From Primorskyibacter aestuariivivens (GTDB lineage: Bacteria > Pseudomonadota > Alphaproteobacteria > Rhodobacterales > Rhodobacteraceae), in NCBI RefSeq assembly GCF_028023675.1, contig NZ_JAQIOZ010000013.1, positions 1-64,000 on the forward strand: a DNA stretch of 64,000 nucleotides, given 5' to 3'. A program made the translations under genes and the position numbers. The notes under the pieces were generated by a model. The model saw nothing but the letters and a program-made list of their open reading frames with translations. It did not search any database and had not been told where the DNA came from. Shown here piece by piece: positions 53,233 to 63,506 of the stretch (the stretch's first letter is position 1; every line of letters starts with the position of its first letter).

Positions 53233-53910
53233 ATGATCCGCTTTGAGAACCTGTCCAAGAGCTTCTGGGTGCGTGGTGAATCGAAGGTTGTCATCGACCA
53301 TCTCAATACCACGTTGCCGACTGGGTCCTCACTTGCGCTTCTGGGGCGAAACGGGGCGGGTAAATCCACGCTGCTTCAGATCGTGGCCGGCACGTTGCGC
53401 CCGACCACGGGCCGCGTGATCTCGGACGGGACAATCTCGTGGCCGGTGGGTTTTGGCGGATCGTTTCACGCTCAGCTGACCGGGGCTGAAAACACCCGCT
53501 TCATTGCCCGCATCTATGGCGTGGATGCCGACGAGCTGGTGGATTTCGTTGCCGAGTTTGCCGAGCTTGGCAAGCATTTCCACATGCCGGTTCGTACCTA
53601 TTCCTCGGGGATGAAATCCCGCCTGACTTTTGGCGCGTCGATGGGCATTCGGTTTGACACCTATCTCGTGGATGAGGCGACAGCCGTTGGCGACGCATCG
53701 TTCCGGGCCAAGAGCCAGCTGTATTTCGCGGATCGGGTCAAGAACGCCTCGGCCATTCTGGTCAGCCATGACATGAGCCAGGTGCGTGATTTCTGCGATG
53801 CCGGGATTATCCTGAGCGATGGCAAGCTGCGTTATTACGAAGATATCGAAGAGGCGATCGAACTGCATCTTGAAATGTCCAGGGCAGATTGGCGTGCAAA
53901 AAACGGTTAA
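53233..53910 (+). CDS. Capsule export ABC ATPase (KpsT type)
   Basis: A 225-residue ATPase: Walker A GRNGAGKSTL, signature YSSGMKSRL (SSGM in place of LSGGQ, as in KpsT), Walker B YLVDEATAVGD and the switch His in LVSHD. GGGAGG precedes ATG 53233. It powers the exporter with the permease at 50946-51767. Confidence 0.92.
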   Translation: MIRFENLSKSFWVRGESKVVIDHLNTTLPTGSSLALLGRNGAGKSTLLQIVAGTLRPTTGRVISDGTISWPVGFGGSFHAQLTGAENTRFIARIYGVDADELVDFVAEFAELGKHFHMPVRTYSSGMKSRLTFGASMGIRFDTYLVDEATAVGDASFRAKSQLYFADRVKNASAILVSHDMSQVRDFCDAGIILSDGKLRYYEDIEEAIELHLEMSRADWRAKNG

Positions 53911-54025
53911 GGTATTTAATTCAGCGATTTAGGAGATATTTCCGGGTTGCTTGAAACTTGTATGTACCTCCGTCATAAGGCCCGGAAACTGCACCCTTCG
54001 AAGGGCAGAAGCTGGGAGGAGCGGC

Positions 54026-55549
54026 TTGCGCATTCTCTATTACAATTGGGTTGATTACCTGGATGACGAGCGCCGCGGCGGCGGCGTCAGTGTTTACCAG
54101 CGCAACCTGATGACCGCGCTGAAGGCGCAAACCGGAACCGAGGCTGTGTTCCTGTCCTCCGGTACGGCGCATGACCTGCGCGGGGGTGCCCCGCGTTGGG
54201 AAGCGCAGCGCTTTGGCTCCGACGATGACCGCGACTGCCGCTTCGAGATTGTCAATTCCGCGACGGTTGCGCCCGCGCATCATGGGTTCGGGAGCCCCGC
54301 GCAAATACATCACGCGGCCACTGAAGCCGTGTTTTTTGATTTTATCGACCAGACCGGCCTATATGACGTGGTGCATCTCAACAATCTTGAGGGTATCCCG
54401 GCCGCAGTGCTGGCGTTGAAAGAGCGCTGGCCGCAGACAAAGGTGATTTTGTCGCTGCACAATTACTACCCGTTCTGCCCGCAGGTGAACCTCTGGCATC
54501 AGGAGCGCGAGACCTGCTCCGACTTTGACGAGGGGCGGGCCTGCGTGCATTGCTTGCCCCATGTGCATGATCCGCGCCACATGCGCCTTTCAGGCGGGTT
54601 GGCTTATACGCTCAAGGGGGTGGGATTGCGGCCGGGGACATGGGCCTTTGACACGGCCTATCGCTGGACCATGCGTCTGGGCGGTCGCGGGGCGCGAGCG
54701 ATGCGAAAGCTCAAAGCAGCCGGTCCCAACATGCGTCCAGCACGCCGCTCCGCACCGGGCAAATTGCAAAAGATTACGCCGGTGGATGGCGCGCCCTTTG
54801 CCGCGCGGCGCAAAGCGATGGTTGAACTGATCAACGCGCATTGTGATGCGGTGCTCTGCGTGTCGGATGCGGTCCGTAAACTGGCCGTGGCACATGGTGT
54901 GCGCCCGGAGATCGCCCATACCTCCTATATCGGCACGCGCGAGGCCGAGGCCTTTGACCGGACCGAACCACGCCCATTTCCATCACGCGAGGACGGCACG
55001 CTGACGTTTGCCTATCTGGGCTATATGCGGCGGGACAAAGGGTTCTATTTCCTGCTCAAGGCGCTGGAGGAGATGCCGCCGGAAATGGCGTCTCGGATAC
55101 GTCTTGAAGTGGCCGCCAAACGCGGCGACAGGGCCACAATGGCCCGGTTGACCGATCTCGCGCCAAAGCTTGCCGGATTGACCCATGCGGATGGCTATTC
55201 CCACGACGATCTGGAGCGGTTGCTGTCCGGTGTCGATGTCGGGTTGATCCCGGTGCTGTGGCACGACAACCTGCCACAGGTCGCGATCGAGATGCATGCA
55301 AGGCACATCCCGATCCTGTGCGCGGACATGGGCGGGGCCGAGGAGCTGGGGCGTTGCACGGACATGGTGTTTGCTGCCGGGGACATCGCGGATTTCCATG
55401 CGCGGATTGCAGCGCTTTTGGAGGGCAAGATTGATATGGCCGCTTATTGGCAAGGCGCAATGGCGCCCGTTGGTATGGAAAGCCACCTGAATGATCTGAT
55501 GGGATATTACGACGGTGCCGACCATGGAACAGGTCGCAGTCACGGTTGA
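54026..55549 (+). CDS. Family 4-type glycosyltransferase
   Basis: A 507-residue GT-B enzyme. The N-terminal half begins RILYYNWVDYLDDERRGGGV. SLHNYYPFCPQVNLW and a cysteine group (TCSDFDEGRACVHCLPH) follow; the C-terminal half has FAYLGYMRRDKGFYFLLKAL and PVLWHDNLPQVAIEMHARHIPI. I start at TTG 54026, with GGGAGGA five bases upstream, as the earlier frame has no ribosome site and no similarity. It is probably a capsule glycosyltransferase. Confidence 0.82.
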   Translation: MRILYYNWVDYLDDERRGGGVSVYQRNLMTALKAQTGTEAVFLSSGTAHDLRGGAPRWEAQRFGSDDDRDCRFEIVNSATVAPAHHGFGSPAQIHHAATEAVFFDFIDQTGLYDVVHLNNLEGIPAAVLALKERWPQTKVILSLHNYYPFCPQVNLWHQERETCSDFDEGRACVHCLPHVHDPRHMRLSGGLAYTLKGVGLRPGTWAFDTAYRWTMRLGGRGARAMRKLKAAGPNMRPARRSAPGKLQKITPVDGAPFAARRKAMVELINAHCDAVLCVSDAVRKLAVAHGVRPEIAHTSYIGTREAEAFDRTEPRPFPSREDGTLTFAYLGYMRRDKGFYFLLKALEEMPPEMASRIRLEVAAKRGDRATMARLTDLAPKLAGLTHADGYSHDDLERLLSGVDVGLIPVLWHDNLPQVAIEMHARHIPILCADMGGAEELGRCTDMVFAAGDIADFHARIAALLEGKIDMAAYWQGAMAPVGMESHLNDLMGYYDGADHGTGRSHG

Positions 55550-55586
55550 CGCAATACAAAGACCGGGAACGGGAAACGGAAAACAG

Positions 55587-56681
55587 ATGCAACGCATTAT
55601 CGTGCATATCGGCGACAAGAAGACCGGGACAACTGCGATCCAGCAAGCGCTGGCCAGCCGAGCCTGGGACTGCAAAACAGTCTCGCTGGACTATGTGGTA
55701 CCGCCCGAGGCCCCCTATCACCACGCGCTGGCCTATGCGATGGCGACTGGTGACGCCAAGGCCGTGTCGCTGCACATGAGTGATCTGGTCAAGCGTATCA
55801 ACGCATCGAGGGCTGATGTAGTGGTGATTTCGTCGGAACTGTTCCGGGATGTCGATCCACGGTATTTTCGCGCGCAGTTTGAAACCCATCTGCCCGGCCA
55901 CATGTCGCGGTTGCAACTGCTGGGTTATATGCGGCCCCATATCAGTCGCTTTGAATCGAACTATGCCCAGATCGTAAAACTGGGGTTCTTCACGGGCACG
56001 CCCGAAGGGCACTACAACAAAACCCTGGATCATCCTGCCTATCGCCATGCGGAGCTGTTTCTGCGCTGGCGCGAGGTCTTTGGCGACCGGTTGACCGTGC
56101 GCCCGATGCTGCGTTCTGAGCTTCAGGATGGTGACGTCGTGCGCGATTTTTTTCGACATGCTCTGGATGGGGCGGAGTTCACCTTGGCCCCCTTGCCGAA
56201 TGTCAATGCGTCGCCCTCAGTGCAGGATATCGCATTGCTGCGCCGCTTCCATTTCGACCTCAGCGCTGTGCATAAAGCGTGTGATACACCAGCGCTGAAA
56301 ACGGCACGGATGCGTGTGGGGGAGCGATTGGGAGACATCCTGACCGGGTTTTCAGTTGCCAGGGAACCGCAACCACTCCGGATTGATCGGTCATTGGCGC
56401 AGAAAATTGCGGAAACTTACAAAGAGGATGCCCGGCGCGCCGATGCGGCTTTTTTCGATAAGCCTCTCATGCAGGACGCACTGGTTGCGGGTGTTGCCTC
56501 GGCCCCGGAAACGATGCCGTCGATCTGGGCAAAAGATCATTTCACGCCGGAAGTGATCGGGACGGTGCGTATACTGGCCCAATTGACGGGGGAGATGCTA
56601 CTGCGCGATCCCGAAGGCTGGAATGATTACTTCTTGTCCGTGCTCAACCGCGTATTGCGGGGTGAGACCGACCTGATTTGA
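55587..56681 (+). CDS. Sulfotransferase-like protein
   Basis: A 364-residue protein. The start MQRIIVHIGDKKTGTTAIQQ carries the P-loop-like PAPS-binding pattern (KTGTT) of bacterial sulfotransferases; VISSELFRDVDP and LLGYMRPHISRFESNY fit the 3'-phosphate site region. It may transfer sulfate to a polysaccharide. ATG 55587 is chosen because the conserved part starts there. It follows the glycosyltransferase by 37 bases. Confidence 0.7.
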   Translation: MQRIIVHIGDKKTGTTAIQQALASRAWDCKTVSLDYVVPPEAPYHHALAYAMATGDAKAVSLHMSDLVKRINASRADVVVISSELFRDVDPRYFRAQFETHLPGHMSRLQLLGYMRPHISRFESNYAQIVKLGFFTGTPEGHYNKTLDHPAYRHAELFLRWREVFGDRLTVRPMLRSELQDGDVVRDFFRHALDGAEFTLAPLPNVNASPSVQDIALLRRFHFDLSAVHKACDTPALKTARMRVGERLGDILTGFSVAREPQPLRIDRSLAQKIAETYKEDARRADAAFFDKPLMQDALVAGVASAPETMPSIWAKDHFTPEVIGTVRILAQLTGEMLLRDPEGWNDYFLSVLNRVLRGETDLI

Positions 56682-56717
56682 ACCCAATGCCATGCAGGTT
56701 TGGGGACAACTGCGGCA

Positions 56718-57368
56718 TCACCCGAAATATTCGCCGAAAGCGTCAAAATCCTGATGATAGAAGGCGTGCAGCCGCGCAATCCGCTCTTCGCTGAGAACGT
56801 TGGGCAGAAGTTTTGGACCGCCGGTTTGCATCCGGGCCAGTTTGAAATTTGTGCCCATGTGGGTGTTGATTTTTTCCATGAAGCGCGGCATCGCATCCAG
56901 CCGGTAGAAATGGTGGAAATACCCCGGATCGGAGCCAAGAAAGTCCACCATGGGTCTTATGTGGTGATGAATGGATGCGTGGGCCTCGGCATAGGCTTCG
57001 AGATTGTCGACGAAGCTGTCCAGATCGGGATCGGGCGAGAGACCCAGCCGTTGCAATGCGGGCCCCGCTTTTTCCTCGGATAATTCACGATGCAGAACAA
57101 CGCGGTTGCCATAGGCTGACAGCAGTCGGCGGATCGGATTGCGGATGACCGCGACGCGCAGGAAGTCTGCGATTTGATTTTCGGGATATTCCGTGCGCAG
57201 CATCGTTGGATAGGCCGCGTTATGGATATGCTTGTCCTGCCCGTTTGCCTGATAGTCTTGAAAGGCAAAGCCGTTTTCAGCCTCGAAGAACATGTGCTTG
57301 AGCGAGGTACAGGCCACTTTGGGGACGGCAGCATAGAACAGACGATGCTGATGCAGAATTACGGTCAT
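56718..57368 (-). CDS. Sulfotransferase family 2-type protein
   Basis: A 216-residue protein with the carbohydrate sulfotransferase motifs AAVPKVACTSLKHMF (5'-phosphosulfate loop) and VAVIRNPIRRLLSAYGNRV (3'-phosphate site). Family members sulfate chondroitin-type sugars. It uses ATG 57368; an in-frame TTG lies seven codons earlier. It converges on the preceding gene. Confidence 0.8.
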   Translation of the reverse strand: MTVILHQHRLFYAAVPKVACTSLKHMFFEAENGFAFQDYQANGQDKHIHNAAYPTMLRTEYPENQIADFLRVAVIRNPIRRLLSAYGNRVVLHRELSEEKAGPALQRLGLSPDPDLDSFVDNLEAYAEAHASIHHHIRPMVDFLGSDPGYFHHFYRLDAMPRFMEKINTHMGTNFKLARMQTGGPKLLPNVLSEERIARLHAFYHQDFDAFGEYFG

Positions 57369-57434
57369 GTCGGTTTGTTCCAAATCCAATTGGCGGACGG
57401 GGCTTTGTGTCGATAGCGCATGCCCCTGAGATCA

Positions 57435-60400
57435 TCAATCCAGTCGGGCACGCACGAAAGCACTCTTCCACCACTGAACTGATAGCGACGGATCGTAGAT
57501 TACGCTGCGCCCCTCCGAGGCAAGAGCAAGGTATTTGCGATATTCCTCGGCATTGCCCCAATGCTGGCCGCGCGCGGTCTCGGCACGGGCCTTTTCGCGG
57601 AAGGCGGCATTGTATTTGAAATGCCCGAAGACAAGCTCTCGTTCAGCGATCCGGGCATCGCTCACGAAATGTAGCCCGTCCGACAGGCGCATGAACGGGT
57701 GATAACGCAAGAGTGCCAGTTTTTGCGCGACGAACAAGGTTGCGCGCGCGCCGGGAATCAGGCGATGGCGCAGCGCCGAAGTCCAGGCAGGCGCGTCGCT
57801 GTAGGGGCCGCGCATCGGCGTATTGGCAAGAAACGGCACCGCGTCGCAGAACCCGGCTTCGGCAAAAGGATCACCGCTCGCAAAGGTGGCGGCCTCAAGC
57901 GGGCCATCAGGATACATGTCGAGCATAAAGACACGTGCCGCCTCGGCGTCGGTGAATTCCGGGCGGGCGAGAAGCTCGCGCAAGGTTTCACGCGGGCGGT
58001 CCTGCCAGACCAGCAGCTCGTCCGCATCGGCCACGAGGGACCATTTTCCGACCCGGAAGGCAGAAAGCATCGCCTGTTGCCACGCGACGCCATAATGTGA
58101 TCGGTTGTAATCGGTATCGACCGAGAACAGCGTGACATCGGGCTGTTCGGCAAGGTATTCGCGTGTCCCGTCATCCGATCCGTTGTCGGCGATCAGGAAG
58201 CTATCCGCCCCAAGCCTGCGGTAATGGGACAGGAAATGCGGCAGCATGAACATCTCGTTGCGCATCACAGCCACCACCGCAACCTCGGCATCGCGGGCGC
58301 GTGCCGCGCTTTCGGGCGATGAGATAAGATCGAGCGTATTGCTCTGATAGCCAAGTTTTGCGTTCTGGAAACTGGGCCAGATCTTTTTCGGCCACAGTCC
58401 CGGCGATGCAAGCCGCTCCAGCGCAGTGGGCTGGTCTTCATGCGTGTCGAGATGGATCAGATGCACCGGTGCGCTTTGGGACGGGAAGAACGAGTTCAGC
58501 CAGGCCGAGACCGGAATCGCCCCGGCATGGGTGCGGCGGCGGATCGTCACCCTGTATCCCGCGTCGCGCACGTAAATTCCGGACAAGGCCAGAAGGTCGC
58601 CCAACATCTTGTCTTCCATGAAGGACAGGTCAATCAGCCGCTGCCCGGCGGGCCGCGCCGCCGCCTCCAGCGCTGCGCGCATGGCCCGACGGGACAAGGC
58701 GTAGCCTGACCCGCCATCGGCATAAAACGAAGGCTCGGGCGAGCGATCGAGCTCGTAGCGCCCTCGCTCCGATGTTGATTTGGCCTGATGCCATCGGCGG
58801 TCGGTCTGGCCGATGCCGCGCACCAGCCTGCGACCGTAATAATCGTAGCGTCTGTAGGCGAGTGTTTCGAAGAAAAGCGGTGCATTGAGGAAACAATCGT
58901 CATCGACTTTCAGCAGATGGGCAAAGCCAGTGTGATCATGCACCCAACGGATGGCTGCCAACGTCTTTTGCGGCAAGCCTTCGTAATCGTCCGGGGCGTC
59001 AAGATGCAGGATATCGCCCTCAAGACGTCCGTCACCATCGCCGACCACGATGACATAACGGACATTCAGCGCGTCCAACAGCGACAGCCACCCATTGCGC
59101 AGAGCCGGAATGCGGGTGTCCAGATTGGGTTTGCAGGAAAAGACCACGACCAATGTATCGAACAGTGGCGATCCTGTGGAGAGCCGCGTGTCGTCCCGCG
59201 GGAGTGCGGGCAGGTCCAGATCGGCAAAGGCCGCCGGCCGGGGCATTCCGGCGGCGTCGGACCGGGCCAGCGCGGCTTGTATGGCCGGGGCGTGTTCTGC
59301 ACGGGCGCGATCCTTGTCCGAGAGCGCACGCCAACATGTTGCGATCCAGTCGTGCATGTCGCGTGCTTGCGAAGCGCACATGCTTGTCGCGGCTGTCAGG
59401 GCAAGCCCGATCCCGAGAAAGCCCGCACCGGCGTCGCAGATCGGCTCCAGTGCAGATTGCAGACCGGGCAGATCGGCGGTGTCGCCGGGATGGGCGAGAA
59501 CCGCCTGCACCGCTCTTGACGCCGCGATCTGAACCGCATCCTCGGGCGGCGGAGGCTCGGAGAGGCTCTCGGGGTCGCGCGCGTCTGCAAGATCGTCGAG
59601 ATAGAGCTCTGATATGGCAGCGGACGCCAAGTCGGATAGCGAAGCCTCGTCCGTGGTGCCGTCCGGAGACGCCAAAAGGCGCAATGCCTCACCGGGCGCG
59701 GCCTTTTGGGGGTCCGTGCTGCCTGCAGGCCCCAGGAGGTCCCGCCGCACCCTTGCCGCATCGCTGCAATTTGCGCGCTCAAAAAGCCGCAGCGCTGTCT
59801 CTATAGCCTCGGCACTGGCATTCGGGGCGGTGAGTCTTTGAAAGGACTGTTGTGCGGCCCTGAGCGAAGGCGGCAAGCGGCCTGCACATGAGCTGATCTC
59901 GTCCCAGAAGCGCCGGGACAGCCCGTAGACTTCGACACAGGCAGTCGCGAGTGCGGTTCCGTGCTGCGGACCTGCTGCGACCTGTGCCGCGGTCCGGGTC
60001 AACTCGATACAATGCGCACGCCCCCAATAATCGCGCGCCAAGGCGCGCAGAACGCCGATAAGCCCGTCCAGCAAAGATGTCCGACGCGCGGGGTCAAGGT
60101 CCGGCGAAGCGGTGACAAAGCGCAGCGCCCAGGCCAGCGGCGGGGTCAGAAGCCAGTCCTCGCGCGGTTGCGCCAGGGCTGCCAGCACGGTCTGCGCATC
60201 ATCATGGCGTCCGGATTTCAACAGGTAGGGGAGCAAGGCCGACTGAGACCAACCATCCTGCGCGAGGTCCGAGCCGTCCAGCACATAGGCGTGTGTCAGG
60301 TCGAAATAACCTTCGAAATCCTGACCCGCGCGGCAAAACACATCCGTCAGCGCAAGGTAGAATATGCGCCGCGCAGGGCCGGGTGGGGTCAATTCGTCCA

Positions 60401-63311
60401 GGATCTTCAGCGGGTCGGGTGCGGCGGTGCTTTGCTGGCTTTGATGAAAGCGGGCCAGCGCGGCGTCGACAAGCGCGTCATCATGGTCTTGGACCTGTGG
60501 TGGTGGAGAGACAGGCGATTCAGTTGGATCTTCGATATAGTCCTGCAAACCTGCTTGCCCTGCCAGCCGGTGCAACGCTCTTCGTGCCCGTGCCGACAGG
60601 TAGCGTTGCAATTCGCCATGGCGCACATGATCCAGCAGGTTCAATGCCAATGCGCTGTCGCCAGGGCCGGGCGGATGGGACATCAGCCCCTCGATCCGCG
60701 CGGCCATTTCGGATCGGGTCAGCGAAAGCTGCACGCGGCCCTTGCCATCGGTCACTTTGAGCGGGTCAGCTTCGGGCACGCCGCGCCAGTGCCGTCCGGG
60801 CAGATCGGCAACGAAACTCATGTCGCCGGCGATACTGGCGGCCGGAGTGCAATGCAGGCGCGCTTTCGTATGCCCTATCCGCAGCAACTGCGCCTCTGCC
60901 GCACCGGTGGCGCGCAGTTGCAGGCGCGGGTCGAGGCGCAATGCCGGTCCGGGGGGCTCGGTCATCATGTCGAGCGGGCGTATTCCGCCTTCGGTTTCCA
61001 GCCAGGTGATGCGCTCCAACCCTGTGTATTTCCCACGGCGCCATAGTTTGCCTGACCCCGGATGACGTAGTTCGACACCGTCGAGTGTTACGCAGACGCG
61101 AGGCGGGGCGATTTCGACGACGACCTCGACCCCGTCACGCGGCAGCTCCATTGGCGTCGGGCGCTCGGCCCGCCAAGCTCCATCGAGACGGGTATCGTTG
61201 ATCACCGCGAGTTTCTCGTCCCTGCGGAGCGATAAATGGAAGGGGATATGAAGGCCATCTTCTGCGATAAAGGACAAGTTTGCATATGGATCGCCGTGGA
61301 AATCGGCACGAAAACGGAACAACCCGCGCGCGCCCAAAAGTGGGAAAGCGTGACGAAGGGGTGAGCCGGTGCTCTCCTTGGCGCGGCCATGCGGCAAGAG
61401 AGGTGCGCGCCCCAAGAGCCCGGCCGGATTCAACAGCCGGGCAAGCCCCGGTCCGAACGATGGATCAAACCCGGCAGGCGCCACGCGTGCACCGGTAAGC
61501 CCGCGCGCGACGGCCGCCAGCATCGCACCGGCCAGAAACCCCGCGCGCGGGCGGCCATGACTGACCTTCTGGCGTAAGGCGCGGGCAAACAGCCTGCGCT
61601 GCCACCCTTCGGGCAAAACATCGCTCACTTCCTTTGGCAACGCGCGGCATGTCGCATCATGGCTGCGTGCCAGCGCGCGGGCGCTTTGCGGCAGGCTCCG
61701 GGCGCGGTAGGAGCCCGGGCTGGTGTCCAATGCCAGTGGCCCCCAGCCGAGATAGGCGGTTTCTGTCGCCAAAACGGGTGCTGCCAATCCCAGGGCCCAA
61801 TCGGGATGCGCGCTGTCGGTAAAGGCAGGCGCGCGGGAGTTCAGGAAGTCGCGACTGAACATCCGTGTCGACAGGTCCGGCGCCATGGACAGGGCCATGT
61901 ATGGCGTGATCTCAAGCGCGCCGCTTGGCGGTGTCCCGCCCGGGAAACACGTCATGTCTTCGAAACCGTTATGGGGGACGGCGTCCGTACCGGTCCCCTT
62001 GCGAAACTGGCACAGCCCGTGATCCGCCCCGGTGGCCAGCATCAGTTCGACCATGTCCTGACAAGCCGCCGGGTGCAAAAGGTCGCCGGGGATTAGAAAC
62101 TGAATGAACCGCCCCTGTGCCGCCTTCCGTCCAAGGGTAAGCAACGCGCCGGGAGCGGCAGAGCGCGAGGTCAGGACTCGCGTGCCCGGACATGTGCCCG
62201 CCAGTTCGCCCGCGGTCTCTTGGTGGTATGCCGGGCAGCACAGCAGAACCTCGCGCCCGGGGCCGGACAGGTTGGCGAGACTGTCCAATGTGTCGCGCAG
62301 GGCCTCGGGCACGTTCCCGTCCCAGGGTAAAACCAGTGAAAGCAGGTGTTCGCCCTGCATTTCCAAACCCCATGCCCGGGCGATATCGGCATCCCAATCG
62401 GGCGAAAACCGAATGCTTTCTTCTGCAAAGAAATCTGCCGCGCGTCGTGCGAATCTTGCCCGGCGCTCCGGGTCGCGCAGGGCTGTGGACCGTTCAAAGA
62501 CCAATCGGGTGGCGATCCGCGCAAAGCCCTCGTCCATGCCGGTCTTGCCGCCCACCGTCATGCGTTGGCGCATGTCCCTGAGGACCGGGAACTGTTCAAA
62601 TACACGCTCGTCATCGCTCGCGGTGATTTGACCCGCCCGACCGCGTGTCTGCAGATAGAGCGGTTCGGGAAGATGAAGGATGTGATCGGTGCGCGCCGCT
62701 GCTGAAAGGAAAAAGGTGTGATCCTCGAACCATGTCCCTTCGTCGAAACGCAGCCCGTCGATCAGCGATCGGCGGTACAGTTTGTTCCAGGCCGAGGGGA
62801 AATGCCGGATCACGTCGCTCCAGTCAGACAGGGCATAGCGACGTGGAACCGGATGTGCGCCCAGATCGGCGGCCCCGTGGATGGCTGAATGCACATGGCT
62901 GGTGCCATCCGCAAAACAGGATCGCACCGCGCAAGCCACCCAATCGGCCCCGGTCTCGTTAAGCGCGCCCAACAGCCGGTCAAGGTAGTCGGGTGCAAAG
63001 CGGTCGTCGCTGTCCAGAAAGGCGATGAATGTGCCTTGGGCCTGATCCAGGCCGGTATTTCGCGCACCGGACAACCCGCGATTGTCCTGCCTGATCAACC
63101 GGAACCGAGTGTCATCGCCCATCGCCTGTTGCGCGACAGCGCCGCTGCCATCTGTGGAGCCGTCGTCGATGACCAGCGCTTCGAAGTCGGCAAAGGTCTG
63201 GGCGCGAAGACTGGCTATGGCCGCCGCTACGTGATCGCGCACGTTGTAAACCGGCACAATAACCGAGATCGTCGGCATGGCCGAGCGCCGAGAGTGAGGG
63301 ACAAGCGTCAT
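57435..63311 (-). CDS. Giant multi-module glycosyltransferase (GT2, galectin-like, GT31-like, C-terminal GT)
   Basis: A 1958-residue cytoplasmic protein. Residues 12-310: GT2 (SVIVPVYNVRDHV, VIDDGSTDGSG, FLDSDDRF). About 320-460: degenerate second GT2-like stretch (RFIQFLIPGD). About 660-775: galectin-like domain (HIPFHLSLR, VINDTR, WRAER). About 870-1370: helical repeats of unknown role. About 1380-1600: GT31 (beta-1,3-galactosyltransferase-like): RIPALRNGWL, YEGLPQKT, KVDDDCFL, FYADGGSGYALS, MEDKMLGDLL. About 1677-1958: another GT (MRNEMFMLPHFLSHYRRLG, ADNGSDDGT, LVADADELL). ATG 63311 has AAGGA upstream; the frame stays open 93 codons further without similarity; ATG 63278 is a weaker option. 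It probably builds several linkages of one polysaccharide. Confidence 0.85.
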   Translation of the reverse strand: MTLVPHSRRSAMPTISVIVPVYNVRDHVAAAIASLRAQTFADFEALVIDDGSTDGSGAVAQQAMGDDTRFRLIRQDNRGLSGARNTGLDQAQGTFIAFLDSDDRFAPDYLDRLLGALNETGADWVACAVRSCFADGTSHVHSAIHGAADLGAHPVPRRYALSDWSDVIRHFPSAWNKLYRRSLIDGLRFDEGTWFEDHTFFLSAAARTDHILHLPEPLYLQTRGRAGQITASDDERVFEQFPVLRDMRQRMTVGGKTGMDEGFARIATRLVFERSTALRDPERRARFARRAADFFAEESIRFSPDWDADIARAWGLEMQGEHLLSLVLPWDGNVPEALRDTLDSLANLSGPGREVLLCCPAYHQETAGELAGTCPGTRVLTSRSAAPGALLTLGRKAAQGRFIQFLIPGDLLHPAACQDMVELMLATGADHGLCQFRKGTGTDAVPHNGFEDMTCFPGGTPPSGALEITPYMALSMAPDLSTRMFSRDFLNSRAPAFTDSAHPDWALGLAAPVLATETAYLGWGPLALDTSPGSYRARSLPQSARALARSHDATCRALPKEVSDVLPEGWQRRLFARALRQKVSHGRPRAGFLAGAMLAAVARGLTGARVAPAGFDPSFGPGLARLLNPAGLLGRAPLLPHGRAKESTGSPLRHAFPLLGARGLFRFRADFHGDPYANLSFIAEDGLHIPFHLSLRRDEKLAVINDTRLDGAWRAERPTPMELPRDGVEVVVEIAPPRVCVTLDGVELRHPGSGKLWRRGKYTGLERITWLETEGGIRPLDMMTEPPGPALRLDPRLQLRATGAAEAQLLRIGHTKARLHCTPAASIAGDMSFVADLPGRHWRGVPEADPLKVTDGKGRVQLSLTRSEMAARIEGLMSHPPGPGDSALALNLLDHVRHGELQRYLSARARRALHRLAGQAGLQDYIEDPTESPVSPPPQVQDHDDALVDAALARFHQSQQSTAAPDPLKILDELTPPGPARRIFYLALTDVFCRAGQDFEGYFDLTHAYVLDGSDLAQDGWSQSALLPYLLKSGRHDDAQTVLAALAQPREDWLLTPPLAWALRFVTASPDLDPARRTSLLDGLIGVLRALARDYWGRAHCIELTRTAAQVAAGPQHGTALATACVEVYGLSRRFWDEISSCAGRLPPSLRAAQQSFQRLTAPNASAEAIETALRLFERANCSDAARVRRDLLGPAGSTDPQKAAPGEALRLLASPDGTTDEASLSDLASAAISELYLDDLADARDPESLSEPPPPEDAVQIAASRAVQAVLAHPGDTADLPGLQSALEPICDAGAGFLGIGLALTAATSMCASQARDMHDWIATCWRALSDKDRARAEHAPAIQAALARSDAAGMPRPAAFADLDLPALPRDDTRLSTGSPLFDTLVVVFSCKPNLDTRIPALRNGWLSLLDALNVRYVIVVGDGDGRLEGDILHLDAPDDYEGLPQKTLAAIRWVHDHTGFAHLLKVDDDCFLNAPLFFETLAYRRYDYYGRRLVRGIGQTDRRWHQAKSTSERGRYELDRSPEPSFYADGGSGYALSRRAMRAALEAAARPAGQRLIDLSFMEDKMLGDLLALSGIYVRDAGYRVTIRRRTHAGAIPVSAWLNSFFPSQSAPVHLIHLDTHEDQPTALERLASPGLWPKKIWPSFQNAKLGYQSNTLDLISSPESAARARDAEVAVVAVMRNEMFMLPHFLSHYRRLGADSFLIADNGSDDGTREYLAEQPDVTLFSVDTDYNRSHYGVAWQQAMLSAFRVGKWSLVADADELLVWQDRPRETLRELLARPEFTDAEAARVFMLDMYPDGPLEAATFASGDPFAEAGFCDAVPFLANTPMRGPYSDAPAWTSALRHRLIPGARATLFVAQKLALLRYHPFMRLSDGLHFVSDARIAERELVFGHFKYNAAFREKARAETARGQHWGNAEEYRKYLALASEGRSVIYDPSLSVQWWKSAFVRARLD

Positions 63312-63506
63312 GGTTCCTTGTTGCCGCTCCGCGACGGCGGGGTAAAGGCCATTGTGTCGATTGGTGCCAGCTGGGCGGGCCAGTGTATGCTTTGGGTGGG
63401 CAGACATACCATCGCTTGCCGGGGTCACGCCGAAATGATACCCGGATTGCGTCCCGGAACGATGGCTCGTACACCGTGACAGCGGGTCAAAAAGGAAGCT
63501 GGTATT

